Shown piece after piece: positions 34,026-43,999 of a DNA stretch of 47,727 nt. The notes beneath the pieces were generated by a model. It saw nothing but the letters and a program-made list of their open reading frames with translations. It searched no databases and was not told where the DNA came from. The stretch covers positions 1 through 47,727 of the forward strand of contig CAMDBX010000022.1 in NCBI GenBank assembly GCA_945889445.1, read 5' to 3'. Source of the DNA: Rhizobium sp. Q54 (lineage in GTDB: Bacteria > Pseudomonadota > Alphaproteobacteria > Rhizobiales > Aestuariivirgaceae). Position numbers and translations under genes: made by a program. Numbering within the stretch: the first letter of the stretch is position 1; the number at the start of each line of letters is the position of its first letter.

Positions 34026-36293
34026 GTGCGAAAACACCTTTTCAACCAGCGCTATGCACGGGTGCGGGGGCTGCATGTCTGCTTCCTCGGCCTGCTGGCG
34101 GCTGCCGGTATCGCACTCTCGGTCGGCAGCACAATGGCCGGCGTCGACAACCAGCCCGCCTTCGTCGAGCCGGAAGACAAGCCGATCCCCAAGGGAACCC
34201 GTGTCGACGTCATCGCTGACACGCTGGCCTATGACAACCGAACCCAGGTCGCAACCGCCACCGGCACCGTGCAACTCACCTATGGCCCCTATGTGCTGAC
34301 TGCCACCCGGGTGGTCTACGACATGAAGGCCAAGACCTTCTCGGCCAATGGATCGATCGTGCTCAAGGAGCCGAACGGCAACGTGATGCTGGCGGATTCC
34401 GCGACGCTGGACGACGCTTTCGCAAAGGGCTTCGGCGAGTATGTGACGGCACTGCTGACCAACAACGTCACCATCACCGCGCGCTACGCCCGCCGCTACG
34501 AAAACGGCATCACCATCTACGAGCATGCGAGCTACACCGCCTGCAAGACCTGCGTGACGGCTGACGGCACGCCGGTGTGGCAGATCGTGGCGCGCGAGGC
34601 CAAGCACGACAACAAAGAGCATACCATCTACTACCGAGATGCGCGCCTGCAGTTCGGCAATGTGCCGGTGTTCTACACGCCCTACTTCGCATACCCCGAC
34701 CCGTCGGTAACGCGCCGCACCGGCTTCCTGATCCCATCCGTCAACTGGGGGCAGTTCGGCTTTGGCATGACGACGCCCTATTTCTGGGCCATCAACCGCA
34801 GCACCGACATGACCTTCTCGCCCATGTGGACGACGAAGCGTGGGCCGCTGGCTGATCTCGAGTTCCGCCAACGCCTGAATTCCGGCATCTACACCATGCA
34901 GGGCTGGGGAATCTACGAGCTGAGCCAGGCGGACAACAACCCGCACGAGACGCCGTGGCGCGGTGCTGCCCGCACCACGGGCGACTTCCGCATCAACGAC
35001 AAGTGGACATGGGGCTGGGACGGCACCATCGTCAGCGACAAGCAGTTCATGTCCGACTACAGCATCGATTCGCGCAACATGATCGCGGACTATGTGCAGA
35101 CCACCGGGCTGGACGACCGCAACTACACCAAGGCCCAGGTCATCGGCTGGCAATCGCTCGTCAATGGCGAGGACCAGGACGACATGCCCATCGCCACACC
35201 CTTCATCACCGGCGACTACGTGCTGGACCAGGATGTGCTGGGCGGAGAGTTTTCCTACGGCTTCAACGTCTATTCGCTGGAACGGAACAACTCCATTTAT
35301 AATCCGAGCAAGGGCCTCGACCTCGGCACCCAGCAGACGCACATCGCGGCCTATGCCGACTGGAAGCGGCAGATGATCAACCCCTCGGGCCTGATCGTAA
35401 CGCCCTTCGCACAGGCCCGCACCGATGGCTTCTATTCGCAGAACGTGCCCTCCGCCGCCGAGGATGACGAGACTGATTTCTGGCTGATGCCGACTGCCGG
35501 CATCGACGCCCGCATGCCCTTCGTGACCTCCATCGGTGCCTTCGAGAGCGTGCTGACGCCCGTGGCGCAGATGATCGCCTCGCCCTCGGAGCCGAACCTG
35601 CGCAACAATGGCAACGAAGATGCCATCACACTCAACTTCGACACCTCGAACCTGTTCCTGAGCGACCGCTTCACCGGCTATGACCGTTGGGAAGGCGGCC
35701 TCAGGGCCAATGCCGGCATCAACTACACGCTGCTCTCGCCGACCGGCGGCTTCATCCGCGCCAGCCTGGGCGAAAGCTTCCATATCGCCGGCGAGAACAG
35801 CTATCTGGTTGGTTCCGGTCTTGATGGAACCTCCTCCGACATGGTGGGCGCCATTGCCCTGCAGTTCAGCCCGCACGTGACCCTGGGCTACCAGGCCCGC
35901 TGGGAGGAGGACTTCTCAAGCATCAACGTGCAGGAAGCATCGCTCGGCCTCAATTTCGGCAAGTTTTCTGGGTCTCTGAGCTATGCCGATGTTTCGGCGG
36001 CCGCCAATTATGGCCGGCCTGACAATGAAGAGCAGATCTGGGGCGATGCCCGCTACCTTCTCTCGGACACCTGGAGCGTCTTCGGCAGTGCCCGTTACGA
36101 CCTCAAGGATGGCAAGCCGTTGGGCGAGAGTTTGGGCGTTACCTACGACTGCGACTGCATGAAAGCGCAACTGGTCTATTCGATGTCACATACCGACGAA
36201 TTTGGTGTTTCCGACAATGGCACCGAGTACCGGATCGACCTCAGCGTCGAGCTGCGTACGATCGGCACACTGGCTGGTGGGTTCATCCTCTGA
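34026..36293 (+). CDS. lptD: LPS-assembly outer membrane protein LptD
   Basis: 755 residues. LptD with LptE forms the outer-membrane pore that places LPS on the cell surface. A signal peptide (hydrophobic stretch VCFLGLLAAAGIALSV) precedes the N-terminal OstA/LptA-like jellyroll (GTRVDVIADTLAYDN through VMLADSATLDD). A C-terminal beta-barrel follows from about residue 280. The paired cysteines of LptD are visible as ACKTC in the N-terminal part and DCDC near the C-terminus. GTG 34026 has a G-rich site upstream; GTG 34008 is an alternative. It is coupled to surA by TGATG overlap. Confidence 0.95.
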   Translation: MRKHLFNQRYARVRGLHVCFLGLLAAAGIALSVGSTMAGVDNQPAFVEPEDKPIPKGTRVDVIADTLAYDNRTQVATATGTVQLTYGPYVLTATRVVYDMKAKTFSANGSIVLKEPNGNVMLADSATLDDAFAKGFGEYVTALLTNNVTITARYARRYENGITIYEHASYTACKTCVTADGTPVWQIVAREAKHDNKEHTIYYRDARLQFGNVPVFYTPYFAYPDPSVTRRTGFLIPSVNWGQFGFGMTTPYFWAINRSTDMTFSPMWTTKRGPLADLEFRQRLNSGIYTMQGWGIYELSQADNNPHETPWRGAARTTGDFRINDKWTWGWDGTIVSDKQFMSDYSIDSRNMIADYVQTTGLDDRNYTKAQVIGWQSLVNGEDQDDMPIATPFITGDYVLDQDVLGGEFSYGFNVYSLERNNSIYNPSKGLDLGTQQTHIAAYADWKRQMINPSGLIVTPFAQARTDGFYSQNVPSAAEDDETDFWLMPTAGIDARMPFVTSIGAFESVLTPVAQMIASPSEPNLRNNGNEDAITLNFDTSNLFLSDRFTGYDRWEGGLRANAGINYTLLSPTGGFIRASLGESFHIAGENSYLVGSGLDGTSSDMVGAIALQFSPHVTLGYQARWEEDFSSINVQEASLGLNFGKFSGSLSYADVSAAANYGRPDNEEQIWGDARYLLSDTWSVFGSARYDLKDGKPLGESLGVTYDCDCMKAQLVYSMSHTDEFGVSDNGTEYRIDLSVELRTIGTLAGGFIL

Positions 36294-37282
36294 TGACATG
36301 GCGTCGCCTTCCTGTCGCCGCCCTGATCGCGGCCTTGCTCGCATTGTCTTCGCCCGCCCTGGCAGCCAATATCGTTGCCATCGTCAATGACCAGCCGATC
36401 ACCGAACTTGACCTCACGCAGCGCATCTCGCTGCTGGAGGTGATGGACGATGTTCCGCGGGGCGGCCTCGACAAGAAGGCGGCGCTCCGCCAGATGATCG
36501 ACCAGACCGTGAAGCTTCAGGAGGCCAAGCGCTACAACATGCTGCCCAGCGACGCGGAGCTGACCGACCGCATCAAGCGCCTCGCCCAGAACATGAAGCT
36601 CACGCCCGACCAGCTCTATGCCAAGCTCGAGGCCAAGGGCATCAGCAAGGAAGCATTCCGCGACTATGTGAAGGCCGGCATGGGCTTCAACCGCATCATC
36701 CAGGGCAAGTACCAGCAGGACATCAAGGCCTCCGAGGCGGAGGTCGATGCCAAGATGGCTGAACTGAAGTCCAACATCAACGCCGAGACGGCGAAGATCA
36801 TGAACGACCCGCGCATGAAGCCGATCACCGTCTATACGCTGATGGAAATCAACTTGCCGATCGACGGTGAAGACCAGATGCTGGTGCAGTCGCGCGCCAT
36901 CGAGGCGGCGCAGGTGCTGCAACGGCTGAAAAGCTGCAACGGATTGAAGGCTGCCTCGGAAGGAATCTTCAACGTCCAGAAGGGCAGGACCTTCGAGGCC
37001 GATTCGACAAAGCTCCCGCCGCAGATGAAGACGGCGCTCGACAAGGGCGGCATCGGCCGCGCCATCGGGCCAATGCGCGGCAAGACCGGCATCCAGCTCA
37101 TCGCACTCTGCGGTATCCGCAAGATCACGCCGCCCAAGCCCAACTTCACGGTTCCCACGCGCGAGCAGGTGGAACGCGCCGTCATCAACGAGAAATACGA
37201 CAAGCTGGAAGAGGACTATCTCAGCACGGCGCGCGACAAGGTCTATGTCGAATACCGCGACCCGAGCTACGCCCAGCAATAG
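36293..37282 (+). CDS. surA: SurA-like periplasmic chaperone / peptidyl-prolyl isomerase
   Basis: 329 residues with a Sec signal peptide (cleavage near ALA-AN at 24-25) and the SurA N-terminal helical domain (IVAIVNDQPITELDLTQRI). Later sequence includes a parvulin-like portion, but it is divergent and lacks an obvious complete PPIase motif, so chaperone activity is the safer claim. It probably escorts outer-membrane proteins such as LptD, whose gene it overlaps by one base. Length is shorter than E. coli SurA (428), as usual in Alphaproteobacteria with a single parvulin domain. Confidence 0.85.
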   Translation: MTWRRLPVAALIAALLALSSPALAANIVAIVNDQPITELDLTQRISLLEVMDDVPRGGLDKKAALRQMIDQTVKLQEAKRYNMLPSDAELTDRIKRLAQNMKLTPDQLYAKLEAKGISKEAFRDYVKAGMGFNRIIQGKYQQDIKASEAEVDAKMAELKSNINAETAKIMNDPRMKPITVYTLMEINLPIDGEDQMLVQSRAIEAAQVLQRLKSCNGLKAASEGIFNVQKGRTFEADSTKLPPQMKTALDKGGIGRAIGPMRGKTGIQLIALCGIRKITPPKPNFTVPTREQVERAVINEKYDKLEEDYLSTARDKVYVEYRDPSYAQQ

Positions 37283-37288
37283 GCCGTG

Positions 37289-38281
37289 ATGACGGCCCCT
37301 CTCATTCTCACATCGGGAGAGCCGGCCGGCATCGCGCCGGAGATCACGGCGGCGGCGTGGGCAGCGCTGCGCCATGAGCCCGGTGCCGCCTTCGCCCTGC
37401 TGGGCGATGCCGCCTACTGGCAGGCCCGCAACCCAGGCCTCGCCATTGCCGAAATCGCCACGCCGTCCGAGGCGCTCGCGCTGTTTGCCACGGCACTGCC
37501 TGTCCTCCACCGCCCGCTGGCTGCGCACCCCCCAGCAGGCACCATCTCGGCTGTGACAGCACCGCAGGTGATTGCCGCGATCGACGAAGCCGTGGCCATG
37601 GCGCTCCGCGGCGAGGCCAGCGGCATCATCACCAACCCGATCCAGAAGGAAGCGCTCTATGGCGCAGGCTTCCGGCACCAGGGCCATACCGACTATCTCG
37701 CGCATCTCTCCGCCCTGCACGGAAAACCCGTGCAGGAGGTGATGATGCTGGTGGCGGAGGACCTGCGCGCCATTCCCGTCACCGTCCACATTCCGTTGAA
37801 GGACGTGCCAGGCCAACTCACCCGCGAGGCCATCCTCTCGCAGGCGCGTGTCACCGCCCGCGACCTCGCGCGGTATTTCGGCATCGCCCGCCCGCGACTG
37901 GCCTTCACCGGCCTCAACCCGCATGCCGGCGAAAACGGCACCATGGGTCGCGAGGAGATCGAGCTGATCCGCCCCGCCCTCGACACGCTGCGTGCCGAGG
38001 GTTTCGATGTGCTGGGTCCGCTCTCCGCCGACACCGCCTTCCATGCCGAGGCGCGTTCTGCCTATGACGCCATCCTCTGCATGTATCATGATCAGGCGCT
38101 GATCCCGGTGAAGACGCTGGACTTCCACGGCGGCATCAACGTCAGCCTGGGCCTGCCCTTCATACGCACTTCGCCCGACCATGGCACAGCACTGGGCATT
38201 GCGGGAAAGCACATCGCCAATCCGAAAAGCCTCATCGCCGCCATTCGCCTTGCCGCCCAGATGGCCAGGGCCGGCCGGTGA
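37289..38281 (+). CDS. pdxA: 4-hydroxythreonine-4-phosphate dehydrogenase
   Basis: 330 residues. PdxA oxidises 4-phosphohydroxy-threonine in pyridoxal phosphate synthesis. The opening [15 protein letters not shown] and the segments [13 protein letters not shown] and [15 protein letters not shown], which supply metal-binding His and Asp residues, are all present. GTG 37286 directly before the ATG is an alternative start. The stop overlaps the rsmA GTG (GTGA), giving the common surA-pdxA-rsmA order. Confidence 0.97.
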   Translation: MTAPLILTSGEPAGIAPEITAAAWAALRHEPGAAFALLGDAAYWQARNPGLAIAEIATPSEALALFATALPVLHRPLAAHPPAGTISAVTAPQVIAAIDEAVAMALRGEASGIITNPIQKEALYGAGFRHQGHTDYLAHLSALHGKPVQEVMMLVAEDLRAIPVTVHIPLKDVPGQLTREAILSQARVTARDLARYFGIARPRLAFTGLNPHAGENGTMGREEIELIRPALDTLRAEGFDVLGPLSADTAFHAEARSAYDAILCMYHDQALIPVKTLDFHGGINVSLGLPFIRTSPDHGTALGIAGKHIANPKSLIAAIRLAAQMARAGR

Positions 38282-39123
38282 GCGAGGACGCGCTCCCGCC
38301 GCTGCGCGAGGTCATCGCGCGGCACGGCCTCGCCGCCAAGAAGGCGCTGGGCCAGAACTTTCTCTTTGATCTCAACCTCACGCGCCGCATCGCGCGCGCC
38401 GCAGGCCCGCTCGAAGGCTTCACGGTGATCGAGATCGGCCCCGGTCCCGGCGGCCTCACCCGCGCGCTGCTGATGGAAGGCGCCACGAACGTCATCGCCA
38501 TCGAGCGTGACGACCGGGCGCTGGCGGCGCTGGCCGAAATCTCCGCCGCCTATCCAGGCAAGCTCACCGTCATCCCGGGCGATGCGCTGCAGACGGACTA
38601 CGCCAGGCTCGCGGCGGGCACGCCCACCAAGATCGTCGCCAACCTGCCCTACAACATCGCGACACCGCTGCTCATCGGCTGGATCGGCAGCGGTGAATGG
38701 CCGCCCTTCTATGAGTCGCTCACCTTGATGTTCCAGAAGGAAGTGGCCGAGCGCATCGTGGCGAAGTCCGGCGGCAAGGAGTTCGGCCGGCTCTCGGTGC
38801 TGTGCCAGTACCGCACGACCGCGAAGAAGCTGTTCGACGTCAACCGCTCCGCCTTCACGCCACCGCCCAAGGTGACGTCATCGATCGTGCAGCTGATGCC
38901 GAAGGCAAAGCCTGAACCCGAATGCCGTCTCGAGGTTCTGGAACGCGTCACCGCCGCCGCCTTCGGCCAGCGCCGCAAGATGCTGCGGGCGAGCCTGCGC
39001 AGCATGCTGCCCGAGCCCGAAGTGCTGCTGAACGAGCTCGGCATCGACCCGGAACTCCGCGCCGAACAGCTGCCGGTGGAAGCCTTTGCGCGGCTGGCCC
39101 AGAGGATCGGCAGGGTTCCATAG
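38278..39123 (+). CDS. rsmA: 16S rRNA dimethyladenosine transferase
   Basis: 281 residues, the KsgA/RsmA length. It dimethylates two adjacent adenosines in the 3' helix of 16S rRNA. SAM-binding motif I is [15 protein letters not shown] (residues 51-65) and the catalytic [11 protein letters not shown] starts at N122. GQNFLFD near residue 25 is also diagnostic. It begins with GTG overlapping pdxA. The next gene, gmk, is convergent, with a hairpin between. Confidence 0.97.
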   Translation: MSEDALPPLREVIARHGLAAKKALGQNFLFDLNLTRRIARAAGPLEGFTVIEIGPGPGGLTRALLMEGATNVIAIERDDRALAALAEISAAYPGKLTVIPGDALQTDYARLAAGTPTKIVANLPYNIATPLLIGWIGSGEWPPFYESLTLMFQKEVAERIVAKSGGKEFGRLSVLCQYRTTAKKLFDVNRSAFTPPPKVTSSIVQLMPKAKPEPECRLEVLERVTAAAFGQRRKMLRASLRSMLPEPEVLLNELGIDPELRAEQLPVEAFARLAQRIGRVP

Positions 39124-39150
39124 TCTCCTCAAGGCACGGCTCGCCAAGTC

Positions 39151-39186
39151 CTGTCTTCTTCCGCTTCTTCAGCGGGAGAGGACGAA
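39151..39186. repeat. Hairpin element between rsmA and gmk
   Basis: CTTCTTCCGCTTCTTCAGCGGGAGAGGACGA-like sequence with CCGC pairing GCGG inside an imperfect stem. It closely matches 17406-17436 and part of the mosaic at 44721-44757. Placed between converging genes, it may terminate both. Confidence 0.55.
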
Positions 39187-39189
39187 AAC

Positions 39190-39822
39190 CTACAACCCCT
39201 TCGTCAGCGCACGGACGAAATCGCTCAATCCCACGCGGCGGCGGCGCTTCAGCCGCTCGGCGCGCAGGATGGCCTCGATCTCGGCATTGGCAAGGTCAAG
39301 GTCCTCATTGACGATCACATAGTCATATTCCGGCCAGTGGCTGATCTCATCCGCCGCCTTGGCCATGCGCTTGGCCACCGTCGAGGCCGAATCCTGGGCG
39401 CGGCCGATCAGCCTGTCGCGCAGTTCCTCCGCCGAGGGCGGCAGGATGAAGATGCGCACCAGGTCCTCTTCCATGGTCGCGCCCAGCTGCTGGGTGCCCT
39501 GCCAGTCGATGTCGAACAGCACGTCATGGCCCTGCTGCAAAGCCTCCACCACCGGGCGCCTGGGTGTGCCATAGAAATTGCCGAACACCTCGGCATATTC
39601 AAGCAGGTCGCCACGGTCGCGCAGGCGGCCGAACTCCTCATGGCTGATGAAGTGATAGTCCTTGCCGTCCACCTCGCCCGGGCGCGGCGCGCGCGTCGTG
39701 ACGGAGACTGACATGGTGATGTTCGCGTCGGAGGCCAGCAGGCGGCGCGACAGCGTGGTCTTGCCCGCCCCCGAGGGGGACGACATGACGAGCAGCAGGC
39801 CGCGGCGGGGAATATCGGTCAT
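39190..39822 (-). CDS. gmk: Guanylate kinase
   Basis: 210 residues. It phosphorylates GMP to GDP with ATP. The P-loop is SSPSGAGKTTL (K21), followed by the GMP-binding region (SVTTRAPRPGEVDGKDYHF) and the lid and LID-adjacent residues (IFILPPSAEELRDRLIGR). It is the promoter-distal gene of the minus-strand fab-mltG-yicC-gmk cluster, ten bases after yicC. Confidence 0.98.
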   Translation of the reverse strand: MTDIPRRGLLLVMSSPSGAGKTTLSRRLLASDANITMSVSVTTRAPRPGEVDGKDYHFISHEEFGRLRDRGDLLEYAEVFGNFYGTPRRPVVEALQQGHDVLFDIDWQGTQQLGATMEEDLVRIFILPPSAEELRDRLIGRAQDSASTVAKRMAKAADEISHWPEYDYVIVNEDLDLANAEIEAILRAERLKRRRRVGLSDFVRALTKGL

Positions 39823-39832
39823 GGATTGTTCT

Positions 39833-40720
39833 TCACTCGATGTTCTGGACCTGCTCGCGCAGCTGGTCGATGACGGTCTTGAGGTCGAGGCCGATCGCGG
39901 TCATCGACCGGTCAGCGGCCTTTGAGCACAGCGTGTTGGCCTCGCGGTTGAACTCCTGCGCCAGGAAGTCGAACTTGCGGCCGATGGCATCGTTCGAGGC
40001 CAGCAGCGACTGCGCCGCTTCGACATGCGAAGAGAGCCGGTCGAGCTCCTCCTGGATGTCGGCGCGCGTAGCGACGATCACCGCCTCCTGGTGCAGCCTG
40101 TCGGGATCGAGGGCGGCCCCGGTCTCCATCAGCCGCGACACCTGCTCTGCCAGCCTGGCGCGCACCGCCTCTGGCGTGCGCGACGGGTTGTGGCGCGCGG
40201 CTTCGGCAAGCTCGGCGATGTGCTGCACCTGGGCGGACACCACTGTGTTGAGCCGGTCACCCTCCTCGCGGCGGGCGGACGCCAGCGATCGCAGCGCCTC
40301 CTGAAAGCTCTCCAGCATGACGGCGTTGCGGGCCTCGGCCTCGCCCTCTGCCTCGGGCTCGGCCGTCACCTCCACCACGCCCTTGATCGAGAGCAGCACG
40401 TCGGCGCGCAGCGGCTCGCCGCCGATGCGGTCGCGCAGCGCTTCGCCAACCTCGACCAGCCGGTCGAGAATGTCGGAGTTCAGGCGAACAGTCTCGCGCG
40501 CCACCTGCCCGCTGATCGACAGCGAAACCTGCAGATTGCCTCGCCGGAAGGCCGAGGCGAGTGCGACGCGCACCGGCGTTTCCAATGCCTCGAAGCCGGC
40601 CGGAACGCGCAGGCGCACGTCCAGCGCCTTGCCGTTCACGCTCTTGATCTCCCACTGCCAGAAGAGGCCCTGGCGCTCGCCCGAGGCGCGGGCAAATCCG
40701 GTCATGCTGGAAATGGGCAT
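39833..40720 (-). CDS. yicC: YicC/YloC family endoribonuclease
   Basis: 295 residues, with the characteristic opening ISSMTGFARASGE and the C-terminal domain closing near FLAQEFNREANTLCSKAAD and IGLDLKTVIDQLREQVQNIE. YicC-family proteins are endoribonucleases involved in RNA turnover in E. coli. The gene order mltG-yicC-gmk is conserved in Alphaproteobacteria and supports the call. Confidence 0.95.
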   Translation of the reverse strand: MPISSMTGFARASGERQGLFWQWEIKSVNGKALDVRLRVPAGFEALETPVRVALASAFRRGNLQVSLSISGQVARETVRLNSDILDRLVEVGEALRDRIGGEPLRADVLLSIKGVVEVTAEPEAEGEAEARNAVMLESFQEALRSLASARREEGDRLNTVVSAQVQHIAELAEAARHNPSRTPEAVRARLAEQVSRLMETGAALDPDRLHQEAVIVATRADIQEELDRLSSHVEAAQSLLASNDAIGRKFDFLAQEFNREANTLCSKAADRSMTAIGLDLKTVIDQLREQVQNIE

Positions 40721-40784
40721 TCGTCGTTCCTGAAAGTGAATCAGTCAGGAAGCTTTAGAACGTTTCCGCTGCGTGCGAAACGCC

Positions 40785-42191
40785 TCAGGGGCGGAGCCTG
40801 GGGATGACGGTGGCGCGGCCATCAACCGTCAGCAGGGTGCCGGGCTTCAGGGCCACCAGATCGGCGGCCGGGGCCGCAGGCTTGGCGGAAACCAGCTGCG
40901 GCGGCTTGGCCTGCGGCAGCGGCGGCTGCGATGAGGCGGTCTGCGGGGCCGGCGGCGGCTCGGCCGGGGCGGTAGCGGGCGCCTCGGGTTCGGGCGTCAC
41001 CTCCGCCAGCGGGGCCTGCGCGGCGGCGGGCGGCGGCGGCAACGGCACCTCGCCTGCAACGGCGGCGGGCGCGGGCGCGGTCTCGGCAGCGGGTGCAGCA
41101 TCGGCGATGGGTGCTGCTGCCTCGCCCTCTTCGGCGGCTGCCGCGGCAGCGGCATTGCCGGCAATCTTGCGCCAGTTCTTCACGTTGCGGTTATGCTCAT
41201 CCAGCGTCGCCGCAAAGGCATGGCCACCGCTGCCGTCGGCCACGAAGTAGAGCTTGTCGGTAACCTCCGGATTCAGCACAGCCTCGAGGGCGGCACGGCC
41301 CGGGTTGGCGATGGGCCCGGGCGGCAGGCCGTTGATGCGATAGGTGTTGTAGGGCGTGGTCGTCTCGATGTCCGCCTTGGTCAGCGCACGGTCGAGCTTT
41401 CCCTTGCCGCCGACGATGCCATAGATGATCGTCGGGTCAGACTGCAGCCGCATGCCCTTCTCGAGCCGGTTGATGAACACCGACGCGATCACCGGGCGCT
41501 CGTCGGCCTGGGCGGTTTCCTTTTCCACGATGGAGGCCAGCGTCACCGCCTGCTCGGGCGTGGCGATCACGGCCACGGGCTTCCGCGCCGCCCACAATTC
41601 GTCGAGCAGCTTCTTCTGTGCCGCCTGCATGTCCTCGACCAGCTTCTGGCGCGTCATGCCGCGGCGGAACACATAGGTGTCAGGCAGGATCGAGCCTTCG
41701 GGCGGCACCGTGGCCGGGTCACCCGTCAGCACCTCATTGGCATTGACGCGGTCAACCGTCATCTGGCTGGTGAAGCCTTCGGGGACGGAGATCTTGTAAG
41801 TCACCGCCTTGCCACTGGCGATCAGCGCGATGACATCGGCCATGGTGGCGCCCTTGGGAAAGGCATACTCGCCGGCCTTGAGGCGGCCGCGCTGGCCGGT
41901 GAGCTGCGCCATCAGCGCGAAGAGGCGGCCGTTGGACACGATGCCGTTCCGGGCCAGCGTCTCGCCGATCTGGGAAGCCGACTGGCCGGGCTCGACCATG
42001 AACACCTTGTCCTCGGCAAGCGGGCCCGGTGAGGCGTATTCGCCGTAGGCAAAGAAGCCTGCAACGCCCGCCACGATCACGCCGGCCAGCAGCAGCAGGA
42101 AGGTCCATTGCAGCACGCGCGTGATCGCCGAGCGCCGTTGCTTGGCGTGGCGTGGTCCCGGCACTTTCACGCTCGGCTGCGGTGTGGGCAA
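40785..42191 (-). CDS. mltG: Endolytic murein transglycosylase
   Basis: 468 residues. A single N-terminal membrane helix (LQWTFLLLLAGVIVAGVAGFF, residues 28-48) anchors a periplasmic LysM-like and YceG domain. The conserved IVEKET at about 221-226 carries the catalytic Glu, and YNTYRINGLPPGPIANPG at 281-298 is diagnostic. It cleaves nascent glycan strands and may end elongation. From about residue 346 there is a long Ala/Pro/Glu-rich tail, some 120 residues, absent from E. coli MltG (340 residues) and probably disordered. It lies between fabF and yicC. Confidence 0.95.
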   Translation of the reverse strand: MPTPQPSVKVPGPRHAKQRRSAITRVLQWTFLLLLAGVIVAGVAGFFAYGEYASPGPLAEDKVFMVEPGQSASQIGETLARNGIVSNGRLFALMAQLTGQRGRLKAGEYAFPKGATMADVIALIASGKAVTYKISVPEGFTSQMTVDRVNANEVLTGDPATVPPEGSILPDTYVFRRGMTRQKLVEDMQAAQKKLLDELWAARKPVAVIATPEQAVTLASIVEKETAQADERPVIASVFINRLEKGMRLQSDPTIIYGIVGGKGKLDRALTKADIETTTPYNTYRINGLPPGPIANPGRAALEAVLNPEVTDKLYFVADGSGGHAFAATLDEHNRNVKNWRKIAGNAAAAAAAEEGEAAAPIADAAPAAETAPAPAAVAGEVPLPPPPAAAQAPLAEVTPEPEAPATAPAEPPPAPQTASSQPPLPQAKPPQLVSAKPAAPAADLVALKPGTLLTVDGRATVIPRLRP

Positions 42192-42208
42192 CCTGTCTCC
42201 TCCGGGCG

Positions 42209-43474
42209 TCAGGCCGCGAAGCGGCGCATGATCAGTGACGCGTTGGTACCACCAAAACCAAAGGAATTCGACAGAACTGTGTTGATCTCTTTTTTCTTCG
42301 CCACTTTCGGCACCAGGTCGATGCGCGTCTCGACCGACGGATTGTCGAGGTTGATGGTGGGCGGCGCCACATTGTCACGGATGGCGAGGATCGAGAAGAT
42401 CGCCTCCACCGCACCCGCAGCGCCCAGAAGATGGCCAACCGAGGACTTGGTCGACGACATGGTGAGTTCTTCCGTGCGGTTGCCCATCAGGCGTTCCACC
42501 GCGCGCAGTTCGATCTCGTCGCCCAGCGGCGTCGAGGTGCCATGCGCATTCACATAGTCGATCTCATGCGCCTGCAATCCGGCGCGCTTCAGCGCGTTCG
42601 TCATGCAGCGATAGGCGCCGTCGCCGTCGGATGACGGCGCGGTGACGTGATAGGCATCGCCCGACATGCCATAGCCCACAACCTCGGCATAGATTCGCGC
42701 ACCGCGCGCCTTGGCGTGCTCCAGTTCCTCGAGCACCACCACACCGGCACCCTCGCCCATGACGAAGCCGTCACGGTCCTTGTCATAGGGGCGCGACCCC
42801 CTGGTGGGCTCGTCGTTGAACTTGGTGGCCAGCGCCTTGCAGGCGATGAAGCCGGCGATGCCGATGCGGCAGATCGCCGATTCGGCACCACCCGCCACCA
42901 TGATGTCGGCGTCATCGAACGCGATGAGGCGCGCCGCGTCGCCGATCGCGTGCGAGCCGGTGGAGCAGGCGGTGACCACCGCATGGTTGGGGCCTTTGAG
43001 ACCGAATTCGATTGAAACAAGGCCCGAAGCGAGGTTGATCAGCGAGCCCGGAATGAAGAACGGGCTGATGCGGCGCGGGCCCTTCTCGTTCATCAGTGTC
43101 GTGGTGTCGGCGATGTTGGAAAGGCCGCCAATGCCGGAGCCGATGAGAACACCGGCGCGGTACTTCTCGTCCTCGGTCTTGATCTCGACGCCCGAGTCCT
43201 TCATCGCCTGCTTGGCTGCCGCCATCGCATAGATGATGAAGTCGTCGTAGCGGCGGATCTCCTTGGCATCCATCCACTGCTCGGCATTGAAGGTGCCGTT
43301 CGTTCCGTCGCCGCGCGGAATCTCGCAGGCGATCTGGCAGGGCAGGTCGGAGGCATCGAAGCGGGTGATCTTGCCGCCGGCCGATTGGCCGGCAATAAGC
43401 CGGGTCCAGGTCTCGTCCACGCCATTGGCGAGCGGAGAAACCATACCAAGTCCGGTGACGACGACACGGCGCAT
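42209..43474 (-). CDS. fabF: Beta-ketoacyl-ACP synthase II
   Basis: 421 residues. It condenses malonyl-ACP with acyl-ACP in fatty-acid elongation. The catalytic Cys is C170 in VTACSTGSHAIGDA; the two His lie in NAHGTSTPLGDEIE and SVGHLLGAAGAVE. It follows acpP by 105 bases and precedes mltG by 17 bases on the minus strand. Confidence 0.97.
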   Translation of the reverse strand: MRRVVVTGLGMVSPLANGVDETWTRLIAGQSAGGKITRFDASDLPCQIACEIPRGDGTNGTFNAEQWMDAKEIRRYDDFIIYAMAAAKQAMKDSGVEIKTEDEKYRAGVLIGSGIGGLSNIADTTTLMNEKGPRRISPFFIPGSLINLASGLVSIEFGLKGPNHAVVTACSTGSHAIGDAARLIAFDDADIMVAGGAESAICRIGIAGFIACKALATKFNDEPTRGSRPYDKDRDGFVMGEGAGVVVLEELEHAKARGARIYAEVVGYGMSGDAYHVTAPSSDGDGAYRCMTNALKRAGLQAHEIDYVNAHGTSTPLGDEIELRAVERLMGNRTEELTMSSTKSSVGHLLGAAGAVEAIFSILAIRDNVAPPTINLDNPSVETRIDLVPKVAKKKEINTVLSNSFGFGGTNASLIMRRFAA

Positions 43475-43579
43475 GCGATGCCCTTTCTATACGAAAACGC
43501 GGCGGCAGGCTCGTCTCTTAGCCTGCCTCCGCGCAAAAAATCAGGTGGATCGCGCCAGAGGCCCGATCGAGCGCAGCAA

Positions 43580-43816
43580 TCAGGCAGCGCTCTTTTCAAT
43601 GAACTTGACGGCGTCGCCCACGGTCTGGATCGACTCTGCCGCATCGTCCGGAATCTCGATGCCGAACTCTTCCTCGAAAGCCATGACCAGCTCGACGGTG
43701 TCGAGGCTGTCGGCGCCGAGATCGTCGATGAAGCTCGCTTCCGCCTTCACCTTGTCGGCATCAACGCCGAGATGTTCGACGACGATCTTCTTCACCCGCT
43801 CAGCAACATCACTCAT
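43580..43816 (-). CDS. acpP: Acyl carrier protein
   Basis: 78 residues from ATG 43816 ([12 protein letters not shown]). The 4'-phosphopantetheine attachment Ser is S37 in [11 protein letters not shown]. The protein is strongly acidic. A second ATG at 43822 would add Met-Thr; AAGGA lies 10 bases before the chosen ATG and 4 before the other, favouring the shorter form. Upstream on the other strand is a DUF4893 gene, and fabG is not adjacent. Confidence 0.97.
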   Translation of the reverse strand: MSDVAERVKKIVVEHLGVDADKVKAEASFIDDLGADSLDTVELVMAFEEEFGIEIPDDAAESIQTVGDAVKFIEKSAA

Positions 43817-43999
43817 TGTCATTTCGTCCTTGGTTGTTTTCTCAGTCTTCGGCAGGACAGCAGGACCCCCTGCAGCCCCCCACGCCGGGGGACTTGCTAG
43901 CACAATTCGCAGGCACGTCAAAAGGGGCTTGGTGGGGGATTGCCCAGCTGGCTTCAGTCGGGGGTTGCGCGAAACATGGAGTTTTGGCAGTTTTCGGCC

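Noticed and set aside
33708-35876. 722-codon open frame on the minus strand
   Set aside because: Antisense shadow of lptD; the sense protein has clear LptD features.
36176-38212. 678-codon open frame on the minus strand
   Set aside because: Antisense shadow of surA and pdxA, with no domain pattern.
43580-43921. 113-codon version of acpP with a 35-residue N-terminal extension
   Set aside because: Acyl carrier proteins start at MSDVAERV; the extension lies upstream of the ribosome-binding site.
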